Source of the DNA: Candidatus Latescibacterota bacterium
GTDB lineage: Bacteria; Krumholzibacteriota; Krumholzibacteriia; LZORAL124-64-63
NCBI GenBank assembly: GCA_030658975.1
Contig: JAUSBL010000050.1
Coordinates: 1 to 44,547, forward strand
DNA length: 44,547 nt
Direction: 5' to 3'
Shown here piece after piece: positions 32,314 to 40,357 of this stretch. Positions within the stretch are counted from its first letter, which is position 1. Every line of letters starts with the position of its first letter. The translations under genes and the position numbers were made by a program. The notes under the pieces are model-generated. The model was not told the origin of the DNA. It searched no databases and saw nothing but the letters and a program-made list of their open reading frames with translations.

Positions 32314-34526
32314 CGGCGCACCTCCCGCCGGCGCGCCAGCAGGATCTCGGGCGTGACCGGGGCCTCAAACACCTCGATGTCCAGCGCGTCCTCGACGGCC
32401 GCCGCCAGCGCGGGCGCGCCGGCGTTCAGGGGCAGCTCGCCCAGCCCTTTCGCGCCGAAGGGTCCGCGTGGGCTGGGCAGCTCGGCCAGCTCCACGTCGA
32501 AGTCGGGGGCGTCGAGGCTCGTGGGGATGATGTAGGTGGACATGCGGTCGTTCCAGTAGCGCCCGTCCCTGAGCTTCATCTCCTCGAGGTGGCCCCAGGC
32601 CAGCCCCTGCAGAGCGCCGCCCTCGACCTGCCCGACGCAGAGCACGGGGTTGACGGCGCGCCCGATCTCCACGACGTGGGTCAGCCTGACCGGCCGCACC
32701 TCCATGGTGTCGACGTCGACCTCGACCTCGGCCACGGCCGCCGCCCACGACCAGCCCTGGTAGGCGTCGCCGTGCATGGTCGACTGGTCCCAATTGATGT
32801 CGGGATCGGGTTCGTAGACCGCGGTCGCGGTCAGGCCGGCGCGACCGGCGGCCAGCAGCGGGTCGGCGGCCTTGTCGCCCGCGAACGCGCGGGCCTTGTC
32901 GGCGAGTTGACGGCAAGCGGCGACCAGGATGCGCCCGACGACCATCGTGGTCCTTGAAGCCACCGTCGGGCCAGAATCGGGCACCGCCGAGGTGTCGGGC
33001 TGGTGGTAGCGGATCCGCCCGACGGGCACCCCGAGCGCCTCGGCTGCGATCTGCGGCAGCACGGTGGCCGCGCCCTGGCCCATCTCGACGCTGCTGACCA
33101 GCAGGGTCACCACGCCGTCGGGATCGAGTCTCACCGCGACCTTGCCCTTGATGCGGTCCTCGCCGTCGCCGGTGAAGCCGCCGCCGTGCATGGTCAGCGT
33201 CACGCCCACGCCGCGGCGCAGCGGCCCGCCGCCGGCATTGAACGCGCGCGCCTCGCGCCGGCGCAGCTCGTACCCGGATCGCTCCAGGACGCGCTCGAGC
33301 ACGAGGTCGGCCGCGGCCATGCCCGGCCGCAGCGTCTGCCCGAAGACGAAGGTGTCGCCGTCGCGCACGAGGTTGCGCCGGCGCAGCTCGGCGGGGTCCA
33401 GCCCGAGCCGGCGCGCCGCGCGGTCCATCTGCCGCTCGCAGGCGAACGCGGCCTGCGGCACGCCGAAGCCGCGGAAGGCCCCGTTGGGAGGGGTGTGCGT
33501 GGCCACGGTCCGGCCGCGGATGCGCGCGTGCGGGACGCGGTAGGGGCCGGCCACGTGCAGCACGCCGCGCGACAGCACGACCGGGCTGAGGGTCGTGTAG
33601 GCGCCGGCGTCGAGCACCAGGTCCACGTCGATCGCCAGCAGTTCGCCGTCGCGGTCGAAGGCCGAACGGTAGCGCGTGCGCGACGGGTGCCGCTTGGTCG
33701 TGCAGGCGACGTCCTCGCGCCGCTCGTAGATCATCGCGACGGGTTGCCCGCAGCGCAGGGCCAGCACGGCGGCCTGCAGGGCCAGGATGGACGGGTAGTC
33801 CTCCTTGCCCCCGAAGGCGCCGCCGGTGGGCGACTGCCGCACCACGACGCGGTCATCGTCGAGGCCCAGGGCGCGCTTCATCGCGTTGTGGACGTAGTAG
33901 GGGCACTGCAGCGACCCCAGGATCTCGACGCCACCGTCGGGGCGCGGCGTGGCCACGATGCCCTGGGGCTCGATGTACATGTGCTCCTGGTAGCCGGTGA
34001 AGTAGGTGCCCTCGACGACCGTCGCGGCCGACGCGAAGGCGGCGTCGGGGTCGCCACGGTCGATGCGGTACTCGGCGACGACGTTGTCCGCGCCCCAGAC
34101 GGGACCCTCGCCGCGCAGGGCGGCGTCGAGGTCCAGGACAGCGGGGAGCTCCTCGAGTTCGACGGCGACGGCGGCCAGGGCGGCCTTCAGGGTGGCGCGG
34201 TCGGGAGCGGCGACCAGGGCCACGGGCTGGGTGGCGAAGCGGACCTCGTCGGCCGCGAGCAGCGGCAGGTCCTCGCGGACCATGGCGACGAGGTTGGCGC
34301 AGGGCAGGTCGGGGGCGGTCAGCAGGACGGCTTCGGCCGGGAACGACGCGGTCTTCGCAACCGAGACCAGACGGGCGTGCGGCAGCGGCGAGCGCACGGC
34401 GGCGCCGAGCCACGCGTCCGGCCGGGGGTCGTCCGGCAGGAAGCGCGTGGCGCCGGTCACCTTGCCCCAGGCGTCCAGGCGGGGCATGGGAGCGCCGACT
34501 GGGCTGTGGTCGCTGGGTGCGGGCAT
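32310..34526 (-). CDS. Xanthine dehydrogenase-family molybdopterin-binding subunit
   Basis: The 738-residue protein has the Ald_Xan_dh_C domain at about 15-125 and the molybdopterin-binding domains after it. Active-site-type residues match xanthine dehydrogenase rather than CO dehydrogenase. These are GGAFGGKE (235-242, Glu242), GAFRGFGVPQ (349-358, Arg352) and GLGELPL (Glu697); the CoxL loop AYxCSFR is absent. VEMGQGAATVLPQIAAEALG is the cofactor-binding loop. It would hydroxylate a purine or another N-heterocycle or aldehyde using water. The ATG at 34526 with GGGAG eight bases upstream is chosen; the upstream extension is low-complexity. No XdhC maturation gene or purine-catabolism gene is adjacent, so the substrate remains open. 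Confidence 0.92.
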   Translation of the reverse strand: MPAPSDHSPVGAPMPRLDAWGKVTGATRFLPDDPRPDAWLGAAVRSPLPHARLVSVAKTASFPAEAVLLTAPDLPCANLVAMVREDLPLLAADEVRFATQPVALVAAPDRATLKAALAAVAVELEELPAVLDLDAALRGEGPVWGADNVVAEYRIDRGDPDAAFASAATVVEGTYFTGYQEHMYIEPQGIVATPRPDGGVEILGSLQCPYYVHNAMKRALGLDDDRVVVRQSPTGGAFGGKEDYPSILALQAAVLALRCGQPVAMIYERREDVACTTKRHPSRTRYRSAFDRDGELLAIDVDLVLDAGAYTTLSPVVLSRGVLHVAGPYRVPHARIRGRTVATHTPPNGAFRGFGVPQAAFACERQMDRAARRLGLDPAELRRRNLVRDGDTFVFGQTLRPGMAAADLVLERVLERSGYELRRREARAFNAGGGPLRRGVGVTLTMHGGGFTGDGEDRIKGKVAVRLDPDGVVTLLVSSVEMGQGAATVLPQIAAEALGVPVGRIRYHQPDTSAVPDSGPTVASRTTMVVGRILVAACRQLADKARAFAGDKAADPLLAAGRAGLTATAVYEPDPDINWDQSTMHGDAYQGWSWAAAVAEVEVDVDTMEVRPVRLTHVVEIGRAVNPVLCVGQVEGGALQGLAWGHLEEMKLRDGRYWNDRMSTYIIPTSLDAPDFDVELAELPSPRGPFGAKGLGELPLNAGAPALAAAVEDALDIEVFEAPVTPEILLARRREVRR

Positions 34527-34644
34527 GGGTCGGCTCCCGGGGCCGGATGGCGGTCGAGGTGCGGATCGGATCGACAACGTAGCACCGGGGGGCGGGGTCG
34601 GTCCAGTCGGGACGCATCCAATCGCCTGCTTGACCCGCGTCAAC

Positions 34645-35130
34645 TCAGCCGCGGCGCGCTGTCTCGATCGTGGCGATGTCGATCTTCCGCATCGTCATCA
34701 TGGCATCGAATGCGCGCTTGGCGGCCGCGGGATCGGGATCGGTGATCGCCTCCGTCAGGGCCCGCGGCGTTATCTGCCAGGACAATCCCCATCGATCCTT
34801 GCACCAGCCGCAGGCGCTCTCCTGGCCGCCGTTGCCGACGATCGCGTTCCAGTAGCGATCCGTTTCGGCCTGGTCGGCGGTTGCGACCTGGAACGAGAAC
34901 GCTTCGTTGTGCTTGAACTCGGGTCCTGCGTTGAGCCCGAGGCAGGGAATGCCCATGACGGTGAACCAGACCGTCAACACATCCCCTTGTTTCCCGGACG
35001 GAAAGTCGCCCGGCGCGCGGTACACAGCTCCGACGGAAGAGTCGGGAAAGGTGGCGGCGTAAAACCGCGCCGCTTCCTCGGCGCTCCCGTCGTACCAAAG
35101 GCAAACCGTGTTCCTTGCGATTTGCTTCAT
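34645..35130 (-). CDS. PhnB-like VOC-superfamily protein
   Basis: The 161-residue protein starts ARNTVCLWYDGSAEEAARFY and contains FPSGKQGDVLTVWFTVMGIP, GLNAGPEFKHNEAFSFQV and CGWCKDRWGLSWQITP. This is the PhnB/3-demethylubiquinone-methyltransferase-like subgroup of the VOC fold, named by homology but without proven activity. The C-terminal RAFDAMMTMRKIDIATIE is also typical. It lies 18 bases downstream of the NTF2-like gene on the same strand and is probably co-transcribed. Confidence 0.85.
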   Translation of the reverse strand: MKQIARNTVCLWYDGSAEEAARFYAATFPDSSVGAVYRAPGDFPSGKQGDVLTVWFTVMGIPCLGLNAGPEFKHNEAFSFQVATADQAETDRYWNAIVGNGGQESACGWCKDRWGLSWQITPRALTEAITDPDPAAAKRAFDAMMTMRKIDIATIETARRG

Positions 35131-35148
35131 GCTATCTCTCCACGGTGT

Positions 35149-35631
35149 TCAGGGTTTCCCGGAAGTCTCCGGAACGTTGTTGGCATGCCTGAACGCCAGG
35201 CGCCACGTCCCGTCTTGTCGCATCCAGGCGTTCGTATAGCGTCGGCGCAGGACCTTGCCTTCGTTGGGCGCCCCGGGCGCCGGCACCACCGTCTCATCTC
35301 CCATCACGACGACCAGATCCTTGTAGAACAGGAATTTCTCCGGTCTCCGCTCGAACCGGGTGTAGCGGATGACGCCCTCGCCGATCAGCTTCAGAAGCTC
35401 GGCTTTCTCTTGGACAATACGATTCGTCGGATGATTGACGGTATGGTCATCCGGCATCAGTTCCTGCAAGGTGATCGTGTCGCCCTCGAAGATCGCCTCT
35501 GCGTGGGCCAGGTCCAGCTTTCGGATCTGTTCCTTCAGTGCAGGGTCTTCGGGAAGCTGAAACTGCTGTGCGTGCGACGGAGTGCAGGACAGGGCCAACA
35601 CACCGGCAAGGGCCAGGCTGATCCACTTCAT
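35149..35631 (-). CDS. Secreted NTF2-like (DUF4440-type) protein
   Basis: The 160-residue protein has a signal peptide (MKWISLALAGVLALSCTPSH, cut near SHA-QQ). A cone-shaped NTF2 fold follows, with LDLAHAEAIFEGDTITLQEL, DDHTVNHPTNRIVQEKAELL, DLVVVMGDETVV and WRLAFRHANNVPE. Such DUF4440 proteins are mostly of unknown role. The ATG at 35631 has AAAGGAG seven bases upstream; an in-frame start at 35706 lacks a site and would bury the signal peptide. Its base composition and the spacer before it are visibly less GC-rich than the rest of the window. Confidence 0.8.
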   Translation of the reverse strand: MKWISLALAGVLALSCTPSHAQQFQLPEDPALKEQIRKLDLAHAEAIFEGDTITLQELMPDDHTVNHPTNRIVQEKAELLKLIGEGVIRYTRFERRPEKFLFYKDLVVVMGDETVVPAPGAPNEGKVLRRRYTNAWMRQDGTWRLAFRHANNVPETSGKP

Positions 35632-35668
35632 TGGACACTCCTTTGGTAATCCAGCCGGTAGTAATTTA

Positions 35669-35736
35669 CTCATACCATCGAATATCAACGAGTCGATACC
35701 CTGCAATCACTGCAGCGTGTCCCGATATCTGCAATC
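35669..35736 (-). promoter_or_regulatory. AT-richer leader with an extended -10 and repeated GATTGCAG sites
   Basis: On the minus strand TGGTATGAG (35677-35669) looks like an extended -10 for the NTF2-like gene. Upstream, GATTGCAG occurs twice in direct orientation, on the plus strand as CTGCAATC at 35701-35708 and 35729-35736, 28 bases apart. ATCG follows each copy within two to three bases. CTGCA-ATCAC-TGCAG (35701-35715) is also a small palindrome. These may be regulator sites; the evidence is only repetition and position. Confidence 0.25.
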
Positions 35737-35796
35737 GATCAGCAGCAACGCCCAATGCCGATAAGCTGGAATTTCATGCCCCAACGACCGTCACGG

Positions 35797-36192
35797 TCAC
35801 GCTTCTCTCCCCTCCTCCCGCGCGAAGGCCACCACATACCCATCCGGATCCAGCACGTACCCCACCTCGGCCCCCCAGTCCCGCCGCTGCACCGCGCTCA
35901 ACTCCCTGCCCCCGCCCGCCACCGCGCGCGCGAGATAGCCCGCGGCGTCCTGGACCACCAGATAGAGTTCGGCCCGCGGCACCCCCGCCGCCTGCGCCGG
36001 GTCCGGCAGCGCATCCCCCAGCAGCCTCTTGATCCCCGCCTCCGGCATCAACCCGAGCACCGCCCCGCCGGTCAGTTCGAACTCCGTCATGCCGGGCACG
36101 TGCAGCCGCGGCGGCCTGCCCAGCACGAACGCATAGAACTGCGTGCTCGCCTCCTGGTCCGCCGTGTAGAGGATGAAATGCGCCACCCTCAT
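35797..36192 (-). CDS. Glyoxalase/bleomycin-resistance (VOC) family protein
   Basis: The 131-residue protein begins MRVAHFILYTADQEASTQFY, then LGRPPRLHVPGMTEFELTGG and ends GAEVGYVLDPDGYVVAFARE. This is the two-repeat VOC fold of the glyoxalase, dioxygenase or drug-binding type. His5, an early acidic residue in the second strand region and the late Glu allow a metal site, but the activity cannot be assigned. The ATG is at 36192. It is transcribed away from the patatin gene, with 138 bases between them. Confidence 0.8.
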   Translation of the reverse strand: MRVAHFILYTADQEASTQFYAFVLGRPPRLHVPGMTEFELTGGAVLGLMPEAGIKRLLGDALPDPAQAAGVPRAELYLVVQDAAGYLARAVAGGGRELSAVQRRDWGAEVGYVLDPDGYVVAFAREEGREA

Positions 36193-36330
36193 GGCGCGCT
36201 CCTTCGAAGCTTCTCCTGTCGTCCCGCCCCTCCGATCGAGTGCGCCCCGCGACGGGAAGTCGGATGCGACGCGAGCCGGGCCGTCGCGACGATCTTCCCT
36301 TATCCTGTCGCGGAAAGCGAGGAATCCACC

Positions 36331-37251
36331 ATGCCCACTTATCGGATCCTGTCCATGGACGGCGGCGGCATCCGCGGCTTGATGACCGCCATCATCCTGC
36401 AGCGCCTGACGGCCACCCCCGGCCTCGAGCGCCTGGTCGACAGCGCCGACCTCCTAGCCGGCACGTCCACCGGCGGACTGCTCGCCCTGGGCCTGGCCAA
36501 GGGCCTCGACCTCGACCTGCTGCGCCGGACCTACGTCGAGAAGGGCCCCCGCATCTTCGACGATTCCTGGCTCGACGACGTCATGGACCTCGGCAAGCTG
36601 CGCGGCGCCGACTACTCCATCACCAACCTGAAGCGCGAGCTGCAGAACCTGCTCGGCGACGCGACGCTCGGCCAACTGCACAAACGCGTCCTGATCACCA
36701 CCTTCGACCTCGACAACGAGGACCCCCGACGCCGCACCTGGAAGCCGAAACTCTTCCACAACTTCCCCGGCCCCAACAGCGATCGCGCCCACCTCGCCCG
36801 CGACGTCGCCCTCTACACCAGCGCCGCGCCCACGTACTTCCCCTCGGTCGACGGCTACATCGACGGCGGGGTCTACGCCGCCAACCCCGCGATGTGCGCG
36901 CTGGCGCAGTCGCTGGACCGGCGCTACTCCCCCACGCCGCTCCTGGACGAGGTCGTGCTGCTGTCGCTGGGCACCGGGACGAGCCTCAACTACATCAAGG
37001 GCGCCGTCCACAACTGGGGCTACGTGCAGTGGATCAAGCCCCTGGTCAGCATCATGCTCGACGGCACCGCCGGCATCGCCGACTACCAGTGCCACCAGAT
37101 CCTCGGCGATCGCTACCACCGCCTGGCCCCGGTCTTCCCCCGCGGCATGTCCATTCCCATGGACGGCGTCGACCGCATCCCCTACATGACCGAATACGCG
37201 CAGAGCCTCGATCTGACCGCGACGATCGACTGGCTGAAGGCAACCTGGTGA
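36331..37251 (+). CDS. Patatin-like phospholipase
   Basis: The 306-residue protein has the oxyanion hole DGGGIRG (10-16), nucleophile elbow GTSTG with Ser46, and the Asp of the dyad in YIDGGVYAANP (Asp178). It is therefore an intact Ser-Asp patatin lipid acyl hydrolase, expected to release fatty acids from phospholipids. No signal peptide or membrane helix is visible. GAGGA eight bases before the ATG at 36331 supports this start over the long in-frame upstream extension. CBASS CapV effectors are patatins too, but no cyclase or other defence gene is near, so a housekeeping or lipid-turnover role is more likely. Confidence 0.9.
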   Translation: MPTYRILSMDGGGIRGLMTAIILQRLTATPGLERLVDSADLLAGTSTGGLLALGLAKGLDLDLLRRTYVEKGPRIFDDSWLDDVMDLGKLRGADYSITNLKRELQNLLGDATLGQLHKRVLITTFDLDNEDPRRRTWKPKLFHNFPGPNSDRAHLARDVALYTSAAPTYFPSVDGYIDGGVYAANPAMCALAQSLDRRYSPTPLLDEVVLLSLGTGTSLNYIKGAVHNWGYVQWIKPLVSIMLDGTAGIADYQCHQILGDRYHRLAPVFPRGMSIPMDGVDRIPYMTEYAQSLDLTATIDWLKATW

Positions 37252-37322
37252 CATCGGTACGGGAAGAGGCGGGACGTGACGGGGTCGGCGCGGAGCGGGA
37301 CAGCCCAGGGACGGTCGCGAAG

Positions 37323-37350
37323 AGGCCGCCTCCCCGAAGGAAGACGGCCT
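37323..37350. terminator. Hairpin between the patatin and secreted-protein genes
   Basis: AGGCCG (37323-37328) pairs with CGGCCT (37345-37350). The loop between them can pair further through CTCC and GGA-G. It lies in the 118-base gap where the two genes converge and is followed on the plus strand by TTGACTGTGG, so there is no real T-run. Confidence 0.35.
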
Positions 37351-37369
37351 TGACTGTGGTCACGCCATA

Positions 37370-37999
37370 TTAGCGATACAAGGACTTGATGCCGCTCCAG
37401 CTCATCTCCTCCGCGAGAACCGTTCCCTGGTCCAGAACCACGTTGTCCGCGTGGGCGCGGCAGCTGCTGTCGACGTTCGCGCCCGTGACGGCCTCGATCT
37501 GGATTGTCAGGAAATCCGTGTTGGCCGGGGCCTGGAACGAGCCGCTGTACGTGGTCCACCCGTTCCACGGCCAGAAGGGCCCCATCAGGCCGGAGCCGCC
37601 GATGACGCCGCCATTCGCCTGCTCGGCGAAGATGTTGACGAAGAGCACGCCGCCGACGTCGGCCTGGTCCAGCTTCAGGTCGAACGAGTAGAGGACCGCT
37701 CCCGGAATCCCACTGCCGGCCGGAGTCGACTGCTTGAGCACCAGGGCGAGGGCTTCTCCCTGATTGTCCAGGAACGCATTGTGCGTGCCGGGCGCCGACG
37801 GGCCATTGTCGCCGGTCAGGACCGTGACGCTGGAGTTGGGGCTCTGCCCGAACACCAGCCATCCCGTCAGGTCGCCGGTCTCGAAGCCGGGATTCGTCAG
37901 GAGGTTCTCGGCCGACGCGATACCCACGCCACCTGCCAGGGGAAGTGCCAGCACCGCCAGGATGCAGCCGGTCACCAGAATGGATTTCACAAGTTTCAT
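37370..37999 (-). CDS. Secreted carbohydrate-binding-like protein
   Basis: The 209-residue protein has a signal peptide (MKLVKSILVTGCILAVLALP, cut near ASA-EN). A single beta-sandwich follows, beginning LLTNPGFETGDLTGWLVFG, the opening typical of CBM4/9-like domains. Later segments are YSFDLKLDQADVGGVLFVN, WTTYSGSFQAPANTDFLTI and AHADNVVLDQG, matching the usual last strands. It has no catalytic domain and no sorting tail. AAAGGAGA in front of the ATG at 37999 fixes the start over a longer frame. It is divergent from the GH16 gene and shares a near-identical promoter element with it, so binding of the same polysaccharide is a reasonable guess. Confidence 0.78.
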   Translation of the reverse strand: MKLVKSILVTGCILAVLALPLAGGVGIASAENLLTNPGFETGDLTGWLVFGQSPNSSVTVLTGDNGPSAPGTHNAFLDNQGEALALVLKQSTPAGSGIPGAVLYSFDLKLDQADVGGVLFVNIFAEQANGGVIGGSGLMGPFWPWNGWTTYSGSFQAPANTDFLTIQIEAVTGANVDSSCRAHADNVVLDQGTVLAEEMSWSGIKSLYR

Positions 38000-38144
38000 G
38001 ACGATTCTCCTTTCAACGAGCCTTGACCACATCGCGCGAAGGTCTGCGAGTCCGCCGCCTGGCCGCCCTTGGTACGCCCCGGTGTTGAAATTCCCGCTGC
38101 AGGCCAGGAAGATCCGATCGAGGCGGCCAGACCGACTCGGGACC

Positions 38145-38175
38145 ACCTTACACTATGTTCGGTTACCGTACAATC
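38145..38175 (-). promoter_or_regulatory. Promoter/operator element, copy for the secreted carbohydrate-binding-like gene
   Basis: Read on the minus strand from 38175, the element has TTGTAC as -35, a 17-base spacer containing ACCGAACA and AGTG, then TAAGGT as -10. GTTC and GTAC around GGTTACC form an imperfect palindrome on the plus strand (38157-38171). It matches the element at 38306-38336 at 24 of 31 positions. Confidence 0.55.
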
Positions 38176-38305
38176 TCTTTATTCTTACCGCCCAAAATGG
38201 CTCATCTAATATTAAATTATTATGATTAAATAACTTATGAGCTATATAAGGGCTTGCATCCGCGCATCTCCTAGCGCGGCCTTCATCAATCCAGCGAGAT
38301 TTCCC

Positions 38306-38336
38306 GATTGTTCTGATACCGAACAAAGTGTATGCT
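38306..38336 (+). promoter_or_regulatory. Promoter/operator element, copy for the GH16 gene
   Basis: TTGTTC (38308-38313) as -35 and TATGCT (38331-38336) as -10 have a 17-base spacer. The perfect palindrome TTGTTC-TGATACC-GAACAA (38308-38326) covers the -35 and most of the spacer, so a bound dimer would compete with RNA polymerase. Transcription would start near 38343, about 89 bases before the GTG. Confidence 0.55.
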
Positions 38337-38431
38337 CCAGATCGTCGCTTGGCCCGTCCGGAGCCGTTGTGGCATCCAGCACGGACCACGACCCCGCAAT
38401 CTTCAGTCCGCAATGCAATTGGGGAAACGCC

Positions 38432-40228
38432 GTGAAAAAGATCCACCTGACGCTGGCGATCCTGTTCTTCGTCTGCACCCCCGCACTGGCCCAGGTCGGC
38501 GACCTGCTCTGGGAAGAGAATTTCGACGACCTGGACAACTGGCTCACCGTCACCGGGAACGGCTATTGGGGCTGGGGCAACGGCGAGTTGGAATTCTACA
38601 AGCAGGAGAATGTCGGGATCGCACCGATCCCCGGGGAAGCCGGGAACACGGCCCTGCGCATCATCGCCAGGCAGGAGAGTGGGCCCGGCATCGTCGATCA
38701 GTGGGGCAATCCCCTGTCCTACACGTCGGGAAAGGTCGTCAGCAAGTCGTTCGTGACCGTCATGTACGGCATGATCGAGTGTAGGGTGCGCGTCCCGAAC
38801 ATCGATCTGGGCGGCTGGCCCGCGGTCTGGCTGCTGGGATCCGCCAACTACGCCTGGCCCCGTTGCGGCGAGATTGACATGATGGAGATGGGATCGAAGA
38901 AGGCTTTCAGGGATCTGCACGATACGCACAACGGCGGCAACGGTCTGAACAATTCCACGGTCAATCAGTCCGTGACGGCCAACGCCATCTACTATTCGGC
39001 CGCTGCCGTCACGCCGGCGAACCCTTCGGGGGCGGCCAGCCTCTCCTGGGACCCGGACGACGATTTCTGCCGCCCGTATTACAGCTATGCGAATCCGCTC
39101 GTCGAGCGCTTCCTGGTCTACCGGCTGTACTGGGACGATGACTGCCTGCGCATGACCGTCGTCGACGACGGCGTGGAGCGCTACCTGTACACGTCCCCCT
39201 TCGCCATCGACAGCGCTTCCGCCGAATTCCAGGCACCCTTCTACCTGATCGCGAACCTGGCCATCGGCGGGGCCTTCACCGATGCGTACCAGCTCGGCGA
39301 CCCCGGCAGCGGCCTTCCGGTCTCGATGCCGTTCCCGGCCGAAATGTACGTCGATTACATCCGGCTGTACGAATGGAATGGTCAGGGCGAAGTCAGCCTG
39401 GGACCTCCGCCCCAGGAGATCGGGACGTTCGGGATCTATACCGACGAAACGCCCACCAACGACGGGCTGGTGCCGGACGTCTCCGCGGAGATCTACGTCT
39501 GGGAGGGCACCCTGACCGACGGCTCCCTCGCCCCTTACGAAGGCGACAACGTCCTCTCCTGGCAGACCGCCGGCAGCGGCTGGTTCGGAGCCGGCATCAT
39601 GTCGATGCAGCCGGTGAACCTGTTCGGCTTCGGCGACGGGCACCTGAAGTTCCGGATCAATATTCCCGCGAATGTCACCTTCAAGATCGGGATCATCGAT
39701 ACCTGGGGCAATCAGCACTACGTGCAGTTTCCGGCGCACCAGACGACCTACGGCCTGGTGCGCAACGGCGGCTGGGGGCAGGCCTCGATCCCCGTCAGCG
39801 CCCTCAGGGGAACGGCCATCGACCTGCGCATGCTGAGCTACGAATTCGTCATCCTCGAAGAGCACGGCACGGCATGCTTGTTCGCCCTGGACGACATCTA
39901 CTGGGAGGGTGGCGGCAGCACCAGTGTCCTCGACGAGGGCGTTGTCTCGAGGCGACGGTTGGATCTCCATCCGAACGCGCCGAATCCCTTCAACGCCCGG
40001 ACGGAGATCCGCTTCGACCTTCCCTCTGCGGGCATTTACGAACTGGAGATCTACGACGTCGCCGGCCGCAGGGTGGCCGGCTTCGGCGGGGTGGGCTCTG
40101 CCGGAGCCAACTCGCTGTTCTGGGACGGCCGTGACGATCGGGGCGCCGACCTGGGGTCGGGCGTCTACTACTACCGCCTCCGGGCGGGTGCGGATTCGGC
40201 GACCCGGGAGATGATCCTGTTGAAATGA
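38432..40228 (+). CDS. Secreted GH16 beta-glucanase (laminarinase-like) with C-terminal FlgD-like sorting domain
   Basis: The 598-residue protein has a signal peptide (1-20, cut at ALA-QV). A GH16 catalytic domain at about 25-315 has SGKVVSKSFVTVMYGMIECR, WPAVWLLGS and the catalytic GEIDMMEMG (Glu147, Asp149, Glu152). An uncharacterised beta domain at about 325-500 contains FGDGHLKFRINIPANVTFKI and ACLFALDDIYW. The tail at about 513-598 has HPNAPNPFNARTEIRFDLP, YDVAGRRVAGF and GSGVYYYRLRAG. GH16 enzymes cut beta-1,3(4)-glucans, agars or related galactans; the exact substrate is open. The start is GTG at 38432 after GGGGAAA. The tail is the type used for surface sorting in FCB-group bacteria. 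Confidence 0.9.
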   Translation: MKKIHLTLAILFFVCTPALAQVGDLLWEENFDDLDNWLTVTGNGYWGWGNGELEFYKQENVGIAPIPGEAGNTALRIIARQESGPGIVDQWGNPLSYTSGKVVSKSFVTVMYGMIECRVRVPNIDLGGWPAVWLLGSANYAWPRCGEIDMMEMGSKKAFRDLHDTHNGGNGLNNSTVNQSVTANAIYYSAAAVTPANPSGAASLSWDPDDDFCRPYYSYANPLVERFLVYRLYWDDDCLRMTVVDDGVERYLYTSPFAIDSASAEFQAPFYLIANLAIGGAFTDAYQLGDPGSGLPVSMPFPAEMYVDYIRLYEWNGQGEVSLGPPPQEIGTFGIYTDETPTNDGLVPDVSAEIYVWEGTLTDGSLAPYEGDNVLSWQTAGSGWFGAGIMSMQPVNLFGFGDGHLKFRINIPANVTFKIGIIDTWGNQHYVQFPAHQTTYGLVRNGGWGQASIPVSALRGTAIDLRMLSYEFVILEEHGTACLFALDDIYWEGGGSTSVLDEGVVSRRRLDLHPNAPNPFNARTEIRFDLPSAGIYELEIYDVAGRRVAGFGGVGSAGANSLFWDGRDDRGADLGSGVYYYRLRAGADSATREMILLK

Positions 40229-40267
40229 CAGGGAGCGGCTAGCCGACTGGAAGCTTGTCTGTCCCTG

Positions 40268-40293
40268 GGCCCCGGCCGGCAACGGCCGGGGCC
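40268..40293 (+). terminator. Intrinsic terminator after the GH16 gene
   Basis: GGCCCCGGCCG (40268-40278) and CGGCCGGGGCC (40283-40293) are perfect 11-base complements around a GCAA tetraloop, followed by TTCTCTT. It lies 40 bases past the stop. Its symmetry also lets it act for the minus-strand micro-gene that converges on it. Confidence 0.8.
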
Positions 40294-40357
40294 TTCTCTT
40301 GAGATCGCAGGGATGAGGCTTCGTCGACGGTCGATCAGACCCATATCCGCCGCTACG

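Larger units (their letters stand above)
38000..38431. other. 432-base divergent regulatory region with an AT-rich core
   Basis: No gene is seen here. About 38150-38260 is strikingly AT-rich (for example AATATTAAATTATTATGATT) in an otherwise GC-rich window. The two inverted promoter/operator elements at 38145-38175 and 38306-38336 bracket this core, with about 130 bases between them. Transcripts would carry leaders of about 140 bases (minus) and 90 bases (plus). I see no recognisable riboswitch. Confidence 0.6.

Noticed and set aside
32310..34526. Aerobic CO dehydrogenase large subunit
   Set aside because: The CoxL active-site loop AYxCSFR is absent; the loop reads GAFRGFGVPQ as in xanthine dehydrogenase.
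34527..34644. TTGACG on the minus strand near 34635 as -35 of the molybdoenzyme operon
   Set aside because: No acceptable -10 lies 16-18 bases downstream.
35632..35796. Integron-type recombination site between the VOC and NTF2-like genes
   Set aside because: No matching pair of GTTRRRY and RYYYAAC cores with a stem was found, and the spacing between neighbouring genes is too short.
36331..37251. Patatin as part of a CBASS-type defence system
   Set aside because: No cyclic-nucleotide synthase, Cap2/Cap3 or other defence gene lies nearby, so only a phospholipase call is justified.
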